Assembly: GCF_051257895.1 (NCBI RefSeq)
Contig: NZ_CP194331.1
Span: forward strand, 372,001-436,000
Source of the DNA: Gallionella straubiae
GTDB lineage: Bacteria; Pseudomonadota; Gammaproteobacteria; Burkholderiales; Gallionellaceae
Direction: 5' to 3'
DNA: 64,000 nt
Positions 27,552 through 38,801 of this stretch are shown here, one piece after another. The notes under the pieces are model-generated. The model made no database searches and was not told where the DNA came from. It saw only the letters and a program-made list of their open reading frames with translations. Position 1 is the stretch's first letter; each line of letters begins with the position of its first letter. The position numbers and the translations under genes were made by a program.

Positions 27552-28832
27552 ATGAATGTCAGTGGAATGCTCCACGGAGCGCCCATGCTTAAGATCGTCG
27601 ATTTTCCGGCCTCCGAGGTGCTCGGCCCGGAAGCCAGCGAACACGATATACATAGCCTGATCGAGAAGTGCGGCTCGGTCTTCGTCAAGCCGATCTTTCG
27701 CGGCGGCATCGGCAAGAAGGGCAAGTCCGGCCTGATCGGCCGCGCCAAAGACCTGAAGTCGGCGCTGGCCGAAAAAGAGCGTTTGTATTTTGCCGAATAC
27801 AAGGTCGGCGATGTCGTTTACAAGTCGCGCGGCGTCACCTTCGAAGGTGCGGTCCCGGCCCAGCATGAAATCTACTTTTCGATCACCGACTCGACCCGCT
27901 ATCGCGCACCGGTGATGACACTGACTCATCACGGCGGTATGGACATCGAAGAGCTGGACAAGACCCAGATCATCGAAGTCCCGTTCGACCCGCTGACCGG
28001 CCTCAAGTCCTTCATCGTTTCCAATGCGCTGACCGACCTCGGCGCTCCCAAGGAAATCATTTCGCCGCTGGTGCAGCACCTGCCCAAACTGTGGGACCTG
28101 TATCACCACTACGGCATGTCCACGCTGGAGCTCAACCCGATCCGTATGATGCCGGGCAAGTCCGGCTCGCTGATTCCGGTGGCCTGCGACTTCAAGTGCG
28201 GTTTCGACCGCGACGACCCCCGCGTGAATCGCCTGACCCTGCCCGATGACCTGTTCGTCACCGAAGCCAACGACTTCGAGCAGGAGATCAACGAGTTGCG
28301 CACCTACCAGGGGCAGAGCGACGTTTACGTGATCAACGACAAGGGCACCATCCTTGCCCCTACCTTCGGCGGCGGCGCAAATTCGCTGGTCACCGAAGTG
28401 CTGGGCAACGACGCCATCATCTCTTCCGACTTCGGCGGCAACCCGCCCTACGAGAAGATGTACGACGTGATGCGCATATCCCTCAAGTACTATCTCAAGC
28501 AGACGAATGTGCTGTTCATCATCGGCGGCAAGGCCAACAACACCGACATCTTCGTCACCTTCCGCGCGATGGCGGATGCGTTGCGTGATTACTTCAGCGA
28601 GCGCGGCCCAACACCGCTGTATGTGGTGATCGGACGTGGCGGCCCGCAGGTGATCCGCGGCATGGGTGCGTTCAAGGATGTGCTCGATTCCTTGCGCATC
28701 CCCTACAAGATATTCGGGTTCGATTCCGCGATGACCGACGTGGTGAACTACGCGCAGGAAGCGGATCGCTGGATGAAGAGCGGCGGGCGTGCCGAAGTGG
28801 CGAAGCTGCTTGGTCTGCCAGCCGACGCCTGA
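27552..28832 (+). CDS. aclB: ATP-citrate lyase, ATP-grasp (small) subunit
   Basis: 426 residues. The ATP-grasp/succinyl-CoA-synthetase-beta-like region includes VFVKPIFRGGIGKKGKSGLIG, the central STLELNPIRMM, and the Rossmann-like CoA-binding region TFGGGANSLVTEVLG and VVIGRGGPQVIRGMG. With the next gene it forms ATP-citrate lyase, which cleaves citrate with ATP and CoA to acetyl-CoA and oxaloacetate, the diagnostic reaction of the reductive TCA cycle. Subunit naming (A/B) varies in the literature. A GGTAAGG precedes ATG 27552; an internal ATG (MLKIVDFP) is possible. Confidence 0.88.
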   Translation: MNVSGMLHGAPMLKIVDFPASEVLGPEASEHDIHSLIEKCGSVFVKPIFRGGIGKKGKSGLIGRAKDLKSALAEKERLYFAEYKVGDVVYKSRGVTFEGAVPAQHEIYFSITDSTRYRAPVMTLTHHGGMDIEELDKTQIIEVPFDPLTGLKSFIVSNALTDLGAPKEIISPLVQHLPKLWDLYHHYGMSTLELNPIRMMPGKSGSLIPVACDFKCGFDRDDPRVNRLTLPDDLFVTEANDFEQEINELRTYQGQSDVYVINDKGTILAPTFGGGANSLVTEVLGNDAIISSDFGGNPPYEKMYDVMRISLKYYLKQTNVLFIIGGKANNTDIFVTFRAMADALRDYFSERGPTPLYVVIGRGGPQVIRGMGAFKDVLDSLRIPYKIFGFDSAMTDVVNYAQEADRWMKSGGRAEVAKLLGLPADA

Positions 28833-28935
28833 CCTGGTCGAGAGCCCCTATACATACAAGCAGACGGCCGCCGTGCGATAAATCGCCCGGTGGCCGTTCG
28901 GACGAAAAGTAACGAGTAATGAAAAGGTGATTGCA

Positions 28936-31638
28936 ATGAGAAAGCCTGGTATCAAAGACTTCAAGTACTACGTTGGCATCCGCTCGCTGGCCGACATCGC
29001 CACGCGCGAAGACCGCATCTGCGTGCTGAACATCACGGGCAACGAATCCCGTGCCGTGACCCCGGTCAGCCATGCCTATTCCGGCGGCAACGTCGTGTTC
29101 GGCACCTCGCCCGGACGCCGCGGCCAGGTCGTGGAAACGCCCGCGGGCAACATCCCGGTGTACAACAACGTGCGCGAAGGCATGGAAGCCGGCCACAAGT
29201 TCAATGTCGGCGTGGTCTACCTGCCGCCCTCCGCAGTGCGCGACGGTGTGGCCGAACTGATCCGCATCAATCCCGATGTCGAAAAAGTCGTCATCATCAC
29301 TGAAAAAATATCGGTGCATGATTCGCGCGAAATCCGCGCGCTCGGCCAGCAGCGCGGCGTGGACATCTTCGGCGGCAACTGCCTCGGCGTGGCCGACTCC
29401 TGGAATCAGGTGCGCATCGGCGGCGCGCTGGGCGGCGACAACCCCGGCGAGACCCTGCGCAAGGGCTCGATCGCCATTTTCTCCAACTCCGGCAACTTCA
29501 CCACCACCATCGCCAACTACCTGTCCATCGGCGGTTGGGGCACCACGACGCTGATCTCCAGCGGCAAGGACATCTACATCAATTACGCAGCGCCCGAATT
29601 CGCCTACGCGATGTCCAACGACGAGCGCACCAAGGCGGCGGTGATGTACTCCGAGCCGGGCGGCTATTACGAACACGATGTCGCGTTCGACAAGCCGGTG
29701 GTCGCCTGCGTGGTGGGCCGCTGGAAAGCCACCCTGACCCGCGCCGTGGGCCACGCCGGCGCCATCGCCGGATCGGGCGACGACGCGCGCGCGAAAGAAA
29801 AATGGTTCATGGACAAGTTCGGCGTGAACGACCTGTACACCCCCGGCAATCCGGTGTGCTCGAAAAAAGGTGCAGTCGTCACCAACATCGCCCACATCCC
29901 TGAAGCGCTGACTGCGGTGATGAAACTGAACGGCATCGAGAAAGATTTCAAGCCGGAAGGCAATCTGGAACTGAAACCGTGGTTCGGCGACAATCAGGGC
30001 CTGAAGCTGCCCGCTGCGCTCGATATCCCCGTGGTCAAGGCCCTGGCACCGTATGACCTGCAGATCGCCGAGTTGCTCAAGAACGTCGGCGCGATTTTCC
30101 CGCGCCAGTCCATGAAGGACTGTTCGGGTTCTTCGGTGATGGATCCGAAGACGCAAGTCACCAAGGTCAACAACATCTCCATCCTCGACTGTTCCAAGCA
30201 GCCGCTGGAATCCAACCTGTGCCTGGCGCTGGTGCGCGAGCTCAACGACGAGAACGACAACGCGCTGTATAACCTCGCGGTCGCCGCGCACGTCAATCTG
30301 CACAATGATCCCATGTTGGCCGCTGCCGAAGCCTCGCGCGAGGCGGGCAATGCGCCCAACACCGCGATCAGCGCCGCAGTCGCCTTGCTCGGGCCGAAGC
30401 GCGTGGATGCTGCGCGCGCTGCCGCCGACTCCCTGACGGAAATCTTCGCGCACTCCGGCCTGTTGAAGGGCGACGACGAAGCCGCCAAGGTCAATCCGGC
30501 CGCAGCCACCGCAGAGCAACTCGCGACTCTGGTCGGCGACAAGGCCGACGCCAAGGCCGATTCCATGCTCAAGGCATTCGACAAGCGCGGCGCCAAGTCG
30601 GTGTTCGTGAAGTATCTGCGCTCGCTCAAGGGCCATCCCACCGCCGACGCAGTGCTGGCCGCACTGACCACCACCGTTGCCTGGGAGCCGCTGATGCGCA
30701 AGCGCATCTCCAAGCTGACCGTGCACAACATGCCCTGGTACACCAAGCTGTTCGGCATGATCATCGGCGCATCCACCGAAGCCAAGCACCACGCAGCCGG
30801 CAGCTTCTGCGGCGTGGACAACCAAGAAATCCTTGACTCCTGGACCGTCACGCAACTGGCCTATATCTCGCTGCTGGGCGAACGCCCAACCGCGGCCAGC
30901 CTGCTGCCGCTGCAAGTCATCCTGGGGCTCATCATCTCCAATGGTGTCGGCACGATTTCGTCGCAAGGCTGCAAGGGCGCGGTATCCGCCGACGGCCCGG
31001 AATCTCCGGAGCGCGTGCAGATCAACAAGGGCATGATCGGATTCCTGACTCATACCGGTTTCGCCCACGGCGGCAACGGCTATGAAGGCATCCAGTTCCT
31101 GATCGAGAATTTCAAGGACACCAAGCTGGCCGATGCGGGTGCGGCTAACCACGGCATCGACCTGAAGAAGATCACCACGGACTTCGCCATCGCCTTCAAC
31201 AAGGAGAAGAAGCAGAGCAAGGCGCTGGGCACCGGCGTGCGCAACATCCCCGGCGTGAACCACCCGGTGTTCAAGGGCCTGCCCGTCAACAAGGATCCGC
31301 GCGAGACTTTCATCTCCGAATTCTTTGCTGAGCGCGGCGAGAAGAACGTGTTCCACGACTTCTACAAGACGCTGGTGCAGTCGCTGTACGACAACGGTGT
31401 CACCGCGAACGTGTTCTGCGTGAACATCGATGCGGTCATCGCCGCATCGCTGCTCAAGCTGCTGTGGCCGCGCTACCGCAATGGCCAGTTCAGCGAGAAC
31501 CTGATGGAGATGGCGGCATTCACCGCCTTCCTGTTCGGGCGCATGGCTGGCTGCGCGGGCGAGATCGACGACCACATCAACCGTGGCCGCAACATGGACA
31601 CGCGCACTCCGGCTTCGGCGTGCACGCATGTTTCCTAG
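28936..31638 (+). CDS. aclA: ATP-citrate lyase, CoA-ligase/citrate-synthase-like (large) subunit, extended form
   Basis: 900 residues from ATG 28936 (MRKPGIKDFKYYVGIRSL), with AAAAGG upstream; canonical Chlorobium-type AclA is about 610 residues. Residues 1-330 are succinyl-CoA-synthetase-alpha-like: IFSNSGNFTTTIANYLS and VGHAGAIAGSGDDARAKE, whose His should be the phosphorylated residue. Residues about 440-600 are an Ala-rich region (LAAAEASREAGNAPNTAISA onward) not expected in the canonical subunit. The C-terminal part (GFAHGGNGYEG, CAGEIDDHINRGRN) is citrate-synthase-like but I see no GHR(I/V)KS motif. This fits the divergent lineage of long bacterial subunits known from Leptospirillum/Nitrospira-type organisms. 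Confidence 0.82.
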   Translation: MRKPGIKDFKYYVGIRSLADIATREDRICVLNITGNESRAVTPVSHAYSGGNVVFGTSPGRRGQVVETPAGNIPVYNNVREGMEAGHKFNVGVVYLPPSAVRDGVAELIRINPDVEKVVIITEKISVHDSREIRALGQQRGVDIFGGNCLGVADSWNQVRIGGALGGDNPGETLRKGSIAIFSNSGNFTTTIANYLSIGGWGTTTLISSGKDIYINYAAPEFAYAMSNDERTKAAVMYSEPGGYYEHDVAFDKPVVACVVGRWKATLTRAVGHAGAIAGSGDDARAKEKWFMDKFGVNDLYTPGNPVCSKKGAVVTNIAHIPEALTAVMKLNGIEKDFKPEGNLELKPWFGDNQGLKLPAALDIPVVKALAPYDLQIAELLKNVGAIFPRQSMKDCSGSSVMDPKTQVTKVNNISILDCSKQPLESNLCLALVRELNDENDNALYNLAVAAHVNLHNDPMLAAAEASREAGNAPNTAISAAVALLGPKRVDAARAAADSLTEIFAHSGLLKGDDEAAKVNPAAATAEQLATLVGDKADAKADSMLKAFDKRGAKSVFVKYLRSLKGHPTADAVLAALTTTVAWEPLMRKRISKLTVHNMPWYTKLFGMIIGASTEAKHHAAGSFCGVDNQEILDSWTVTQLAYISLLGERPTAASLLPLQVILGLIISNGVGTISSQGCKGAVSADGPESPERVQINKGMIGFLTHTGFAHGGNGYEGIQFLIENFKDTKLADAGAANHGIDLKKITTDFAIAFNKEKKQSKALGTGVRNIPGVNHPVFKGLPVNKDPRETFISEFFAERGEKNVFHDFYKTLVQSLYDNGVTANVFCVNIDAVIAASLLKLLWPRYRNGQFSENLMEMAAFTAFLFGRMAGCAGEIDDHINRGRNMDTRTPASACTHVS

Positions 31639-31803
31639 GAGCGACAGCCACCGGTTTCCAGTTTTTGCGCAATTTTCCCGGAGCAGAACGCAAGAGGGGC
31701 GGAGCTAGAGTGCGGAGCCCCATCATTCCTGTTCGACTATCTCCGATGGGTTGCGTTGTTTTGCCATGAATGATTTTTAATTTAGCAATTATGGAGAGTA
31801 TTT

Positions 31804-33744
31804 ATGACCGCACTTAACGTTGCACAGAAAATCCTCCTGGCCAATGCGGCCGGGGGATTGAAGCAGCTTCCGGAGCAGGGGAAGCCGCTGGAGATCCAGT
31901 TCACCCATACCCTCTACCAGGACGCCACCGGCACCGCCGCCGCTCTGGCCTTCGAGAAGATGGGCGTGGACCGCGTGAAGACCACCTCGGTCATTGTGAT
32001 CGATCACAAGACCATGCAGATCGGTTATGTCGACGGCGACGACCATCGCTATCTGGAAACCTTCTCCAAGAAATACGGCTGCTGGTTCTCGCGCGGCGGC
32101 CTCGGCATTTGCCATAGCGTGTTCCTCGAGGACTTCGCGACTCCCGGCAAGTCGGTGATCGGTTCAGACTCGCACACCACCAACGCCGGCGGCATGGGCA
32201 TGCTGGCGATGGGTGCGGGCGGCACGGACGTGAGCTTCGCGATGGCCGGCACTTCCTACAAGATCGAGATGCCGAAAGTGGTGCAGGTGAATCTTACCGG
32301 CGCGCTGCATCCGGGCGTGCTCGCCAAGGACGTGATCCTGAACGTGCTCAAGGTCATCGGCATCAAGGGTAACAAGGACATCTGCCTGGAGTATACCGGG
32401 CCGGGCCTGAAGAGTCTGAACGTCACCGACCGCGCCACCATTTGCAACATGGGCACCGAGGGCGGCGTCGCCTTCTCGATCTTCCCGTCGGACGAAATCA
32501 CCAAGGCCTATCTGGAAGGCCGCAATCGTGCCAAAGACTGGCAGCCGCTGGCCGCCGATGCGGGCGCGACCTATTCGCGTACCGTCGAGATCAATCTGTC
32601 CGACCTTGAACCGACCATCGCGCTGTATCCGCGCCTGAAGGGCATGGAGCCGGTCTCCAAGCATGCCGGCATGCCTATCGACGCGGTATTCATCGGCAGC
32701 TGCACCAACTCCAACTACGAGAACCTGGCACGCGTCGGCGAGATGCTGCGCGGCAAAAAGGTCAAGGTCGACACCGCCATCGCCCCGGGTTCGCAAGCCA
32801 TTGCGCGCCAGCTCGCAGCGGCAGGCTACCTGGAAATTTTCTACGCCGCCGGTGTGCGCGTCCTGGAAAATGCCTGCTCCGCCTGTATCGGCCAGGGTTT
32901 TTCGCCACCCAGCAATGGTGTGATGCTCTCCACGGCCAACCGCAACTTCGAAGGCCGTTCCGGCACCGAGACTGCCGCAGTGCATCTGGTCAGCCCGGTC
33001 ACTGCGATAGCCGGCGCGATAACGGGTGTTGTTACCGATCCGCGCACGCTGCTCAGCGGTGATCTCACCATCAAGTATGTTCCGCCGGTAGTCGACATAG
33101 GCGCCTACATCGCACCGCTGCCGCCCGCGGAAGCCGCCAAGGTGGTGATGCGTTACGGCCCGGATATCGCACCACTGCCGACGCTCGCGCCGCTGCCGGC
33201 CAAGCTGTCCGGCGAAATCCTGCTCAAGCTCGGCAACGAGATCACGACCGACCACATCCAGCCTGCCGGCAAATACCTGTCGTTGCGTTCCAACGCGGAC
33301 GAATACGCCAGGCAGGCGACCTTCGTCCAGGTGGACAAGACCTTCAGCACCCGCGCTGCGGCGCTGCGCGATGCGGGCGGTCACGGCTTCATCGTCGCGG
33401 GCGACGGCTACGGCATGGGCAGCTCGCGCGAGCATGCCGGCCTGTGCCCGCGCATCCTCGGCATACGCGCCATCGTGGCCAAGGGCTTCGAGCGCATCCA
33501 CCTCGCGAACCTCGCCAACTTCGGCATCGTGGCGCTGACCTTCGAGAACCCGGCCGACCTCGACCGGATTACACAGGGCGCGAAGGTGTCTCTCGATATG
33601 TCCGGCTTGGAAAGCGGCCAGCTCAAGCTGGCGGTGGAAGGCGTCGGCGATATTCCTCTGAAGCTTGCGCAGGGCAAGGAAGACATTCCGATGATCCGCG
33701 CCGGCGGCGCACTGTCCCTGTTTGCGAGCCAGCAGCAGGCCTGA
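31804..33744 (+). CDS. Aconitate hydratase, Aquifex-type
   Basis: 646 residues, shorter than AcnA/AcnB and close to the Aquifex-type single-chain aconitase. [4Fe-4S] ligands are expected from IGSCTNSN and ACSACIGQG. The swivelling domain has AGDGYGMGSSREHAGLCPRI. It interconverts citrate and isocitrate, linking citrate lyase upstream to IDH downstream. The gene is 165 bp after aclA and carries its own TATGGAGAG start region. Confidence 0.9.
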   Translation: MTALNVAQKILLANAAGGLKQLPEQGKPLEIQFTHTLYQDATGTAAALAFEKMGVDRVKTTSVIVIDHKTMQIGYVDGDDHRYLETFSKKYGCWFSRGGLGICHSVFLEDFATPGKSVIGSDSHTTNAGGMGMLAMGAGGTDVSFAMAGTSYKIEMPKVVQVNLTGALHPGVLAKDVILNVLKVIGIKGNKDICLEYTGPGLKSLNVTDRATICNMGTEGGVAFSIFPSDEITKAYLEGRNRAKDWQPLAADAGATYSRTVEINLSDLEPTIALYPRLKGMEPVSKHAGMPIDAVFIGSCTNSNYENLARVGEMLRGKKVKVDTAIAPGSQAIARQLAAAGYLEIFYAAGVRVLENACSACIGQGFSPPSNGVMLSTANRNFEGRSGTETAAVHLVSPVTAIAGAITGVVTDPRTLLSGDLTIKYVPPVVDIGAYIAPLPPAEAAKVVMRYGPDIAPLPTLAPLPAKLSGEILLKLGNEITTDHIQPAGKYLSLRSNADEYARQATFVQVDKTFSTRAAALRDAGGHGFIVAGDGYGMGSSREHAGLCPRILGIRAIVAKGFERIHLANLANFGIVALTFENPADLDRITQGAKVSLDMSGLESGQLKLAVEGVGDIPLKLAQGKEDIPMIRAGGALSLFASQQQA

Positions 33745-33754
33745 GCCAGGATTG

Positions 33755-33799
33755 GTAGGTCGGGCTTTAGCCCGACCCGTCGGGTTGAACCCGACCTAC
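33755..33799. repeat. REP-like palindrome, GTAGGTCGGG type (copy 2)
   Basis: GTAGGTCGGGCTTTAGCCCGAC followed by GTCGGGTTGAACCCGACCTAC. The same motif as at 19,173-19,237 (same outer and inner arms, different loops), here between aconitase and IDH, in an apparently single transcription direction. Confidence 0.75.
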
Positions 33800-33826
33800 G
33801 CTACTTAACTTGAAGAGGAAAAAATC

Positions 33827-36052
<2,226 letters not shown>

Positions 36053-36156
36053 AACGGGAGGAGAGACGGGGGAAGAGGGAAGGGTGTGCAATTTACCCTT
36101 CCCGCTTTCACCTTCTTAACGTGTTTTCAAATCGACAACGAATTTAGGGAATTTCC

Positions 36157-37317
36157 ATGAACTTGCATGAATATCAGGCCAAGCAGGTGCTGCGCAAATA
36201 CGGCATTGCCACCCCGCGCGGCGTGGCGATAGACAGCGCTGGGCAGGCGGACGGCGCGATGGCGGAACTGGGCGGCAGCGCCTGGGTGGTGAAGGCGCAG
36301 ATCCACGCCGGCGGGCGCGGCAAGGCCGGCGGCGTGAAGCTGGTGCGCTCGCCCGAGGCTGCGAAGGAAGCGGTGAACGCACTGCTCGGTAAAGTGCTGG
36401 TGACCTACCAGAACGCACCCGAAGGGCAGATGGTGTCGCGCCTGCTGATCGAGGAGACGCTGCCGATCAAGCGCGAGCTCTACATCAGCCTGACGGTTGA
36501 TCGCGAGACCGAGCGCGTTGCGCTGGTCGCGTCGAGCGAGGGCGGCATGGAGATCGAGGAAGTCGCCGAACACTCCCCGGAAAAAATCCTCAAGGAATTC
36601 TGCGACCCGCTGCTCGGCCTGCAGGACTTCCAGTGCCGCGCGCTGGCCTTCGGCCTCGGTCTGGAAGGCACGCAGATCGGCGAATTCGGCAAACTCGCCA
36701 AGGGTCTCTACAAGCTGTTCATCGAGAACGACCTCGCGATGGCCGAGATCAACCCGCTGATCGTGACCGAGACGGGCAGCCTCGTGGCGCTCGACTGCAA
36801 GATCGGCGTGGACGACAACGCGGTGTTCCGCCACAAGGACCTCGCCGCGATGAACGACAACAGCCAGATCGATCCGAAGGAAGTCGCCGCGAAGGAATGC
36901 GAGATCAGCTACATCGCGCTGTCCGGCAACATCGGCTGCATGGTGAACGGCGCAGGCCTCGCGATGGCGACCATGGACCTCGTCAAGCTGCACGGCGGCC
37001 AGCCCGCCAACTTCCTCGACGTCGGCGGCGGCGCCACGGCGGAAGTAGTGGCCAAGGCGTTCAAGATCATCCTCTCCGACAGCAACGTCAAGGCGGTACT
37101 GGTCAACATCTTCGGCGGCATCATGCGCTGCGACATCATCGCCGAGGGCATCATCGCCGCGGTCAAGGACGTCGGCGTCAAGGTGCCGGTGATCGTGCGC
37201 CTCGAAGGCACCAACGTCGAGCTCGGGCAGAAGATGCTGGCCGAGAGCGGCGTCGGCGTGATCTCCGCAACCGACATGACCGATGCGGCCAAGCGTGCCG
37301 TCGCGGCGGTCCAGTGA
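36157..37317 (+). CDS. sucC: Succinyl-CoA synthetase beta subunit
   Basis: 386 residues. It begins MNLHEYQAKQVLRKYGI (family signature). ATP-grasp segment IHAGGRGKAGGVKLV; the CoA ligase region NIFGGIMRCDIIAEGI; end MTDAAKRAVAAVQ. It forms a heterotetramer with SucD and interconverts succinyl-CoA and succinate with ATP or GTP. It is followed by sucD after 16 bp. Confidence 0.97.
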   Translation: MNLHEYQAKQVLRKYGIATPRGVAIDSAGQADGAMAELGGSAWVVKAQIHAGGRGKAGGVKLVRSPEAAKEAVNALLGKVLVTYQNAPEGQMVSRLLIEETLPIKRELYISLTVDRETERVALVASSEGGMEIEEVAEHSPEKILKEFCDPLLGLQDFQCRALAFGLGLEGTQIGEFGKLAKGLYKLFIENDLAMAEINPLIVTETGSLVALDCKIGVDDNAVFRHKDLAAMNDNSQIDPKEVAAKECEISYIALSGNIGCMVNGAGLAMATMDLVKLHGGQPANFLDVGGGATAEVVAKAFKIILSDSNVKAVLVNIFGGIMRCDIIAEGIIAAVKDVGVKVPVIVRLEGTNVELGQKMLAESGVGVISATDMTDAAKRAVAAVQ

Positions 37318-37333
37318 TACAGGAAAAGACATC

Positions 37334-38215
37334 ATGAGCGTTCTCGTAAACAAAAATACCAAGGTCCTGTGCCAGGGCTTCACCGGCAAGCACGGTACTT
37401 TCCACTCCGAACAGGCGATCGCCTATGGCACCCAAATGGTCGGCGGCGTGACGCCGGGCAAGGGCGGCCAGACGCACCTCGGCCTGCCGATCTTCAACAC
37501 CATGCGCGACGCGGTGCGCGAGACCGGGGCGGATGCCACGATGATCTATGTGCCGCCCGGCTTCGCCGCCGACGGCATCATGGAAGCGGCCGATGCGGGC
37601 GTGAAGGTCATCGTCTGCATCACCGAGGGCATTCCCGTACTGGACATGCTGAATGCCAAGGCGGCGCTCAAGGCCAATGACGCGATCCTGATCGGCCCGA
37701 ACTGCCCCGGCGTGATTACCCCGGGCGAGTGCAAGATCGGCATCATGCCGGGCTTCATCCACAAGAAGGGCAAGGTCGGCGTGGTGTCGCGCTCCGGCAC
37801 GCTCACCTACGAAGCCGTGTTCCAGACCACCCGCCTCGGCCTCGGCCAGTCCACCTGCATCGGCATCGGCGGCGACCCGATCAAGGGGCTGGATTTCATC
37901 GATTGCCTGGAGATGTTCCAGAACGACCCCGCGACCGAGGCGATCATCATGGTCGGCGAGATCGGCGGCAACCGCGAAGAAGCGGCGGCGGAATACATCA
38001 AGGCGCACGTCACCAAGCCGGTAGCCGGCTATATCGCCGGACAGACCGCGCCCAAGGGCAAGCGCATGGGCCATGCCGGTGCGATCATCGCCGGTGGCAA
38101 GGGCTTGGCATCGGACAAGATCGCCGCACTCGAAGCGGCCGGCGTGGTGGTGTCAAAATCGCCTGCAGGCCTGGGCGAAGCGGTGGCCGAGGCGATTGCC
38201 AGAAAAGCCAGGTAG
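37334..38215 (+). CDS. sucD: Succinyl-CoA synthetase alpha subunit
   Basis: 293 residues from ATG 37334 (MSVLVNKNTKVLCQGFTG). GPNCPGVI, SRSGTLTYEAV and KRMGHAGAIIAGG, whose His is the phosphorylated residue. Forms the catalytic pair with SucC. A strong terminator closes the cluster about 55 bp downstream. Confidence 0.97.
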   Translation: MSVLVNKNTKVLCQGFTGKHGTFHSEQAIAYGTQMVGGVTPGKGGQTHLGLPIFNTMRDAVRETGADATMIYVPPGFAADGIMEAADAGVKVIVCITEGIPVLDMLNAKAALKANDAILIGPNCPGVITPGECKIGIMPGFIHKKGKVGVVSRSGTLTYEAVFQTTRLGLGQSTCIGIGGDPIKGLDFIDCLEMFQNDPATEAIIMVGEIGGNREEAAAEYIKAHVTKPVAGYIAGQTAPKGKRMGHAGAIIAGGKGLASDKIAALEAAGVVVSKSPAGLGEAVAEAIARKAR

Positions 38216-38267
38216 TGGCACAGGGCACGGCTTCCTCCTTGCGGGGGAAGCCGGACTCTTCCCAATC

Positions 38268-38300
38268 AAAGGGGCGCGATTCATCGCGCCCCTTTGTTTT
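38268..38300 (+). terminator. Rho-independent terminator after sucD
   Basis: AAAGGGGCGCGA / TCGCGCCCCTTT stem of 12 bp with a TTCA loop, followed by GTTTT. Marks the end of the acl-acn-icd-sucCD cluster. Confidence 0.85.
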
Positions 38301-38330
38301 CCTGTTCCTGCCGGTCAGCACAGGAAATAC

Positions 38331-38411
38331 CTGCCATATGCCTTTACCGAATACGGTGTGCTGATGCTGGGCAATGTGCTCAAGTTTGAGCGCGCGGTCG
38401 AACTCCTGATC
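38331..38411 (+). pseudogene. Remnant of an ORF6N-domain protein
   Basis: A short in-frame stretch reads LPYAFTEYGVLMLGNVLKFE and continues RAVELLI. This strongly resembles the segment of phage-type ORF6N DNA-binding proteins (LPYAFTEHG..ML..VL.S.RAV). No start codon or intact N-terminus precedes it and the frame ends soon after, so it is a decayed fragment. Confidence 0.6.
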
Positions 38412-38801
38412 TCCTCATATTCCCGACAAAATCTCCTCCCTGTCTGCTAGACTTCGCCCCGCTGTCGCAGTGGTTTCCGGTTGGTTCGCCGTAACGCCGT
38501 TTTTGTCTTCCTGTGGGAGGCGACGGGTCTGACGGCCAGCGTGAAGCTGACCCGATTCTGCCGCGGCGGAATGTACCGTATCAAAGCGCTGCCAGTGCGC
38601 AGGTCTGCAGATCATCGAGGTGCGAGCTCCCGCCGTTTTCCGCCCACTACGCATTAGTGGCCAGCGGAGCTTTCCATTGCGCCAATTCCTTCCGGAATTC
38701 CGCGTGCGCGTTCCCTCATGCCTGTCTTTCCTTCCGCGATTTCTGGCCATGCCTTTTTGTGTCGGCTGGGATCGGGATAAGTTTTTTAAACAGGGATGAT
38801 T
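38412..38801. other. Gene-poor spacer between the sucD remnant zone and the phosphate-binding-like gene
   Basis: About 390 bp with no convincing gene on either strand. The open frames here lack family similarity and start signals. It may contain further decayed sequence. An AGGGATGATT just before 38802 is the ribosome-binding site of the next gene. Confidence 0.5.

Noticed and set aside
28672..31629. 985-codon open frame on the minus strand opposite ATP-citrate lyase
   Set aside because: His/Val/Arg-rich translation is typical of the antisense of a GC-rich coding gene; the plus-strand protein has clear domains.
38415..38750. Minus-strand ORF in the spacer after sucD
   Set aside because: No start signal, low-complexity basic composition and no family resemblance.
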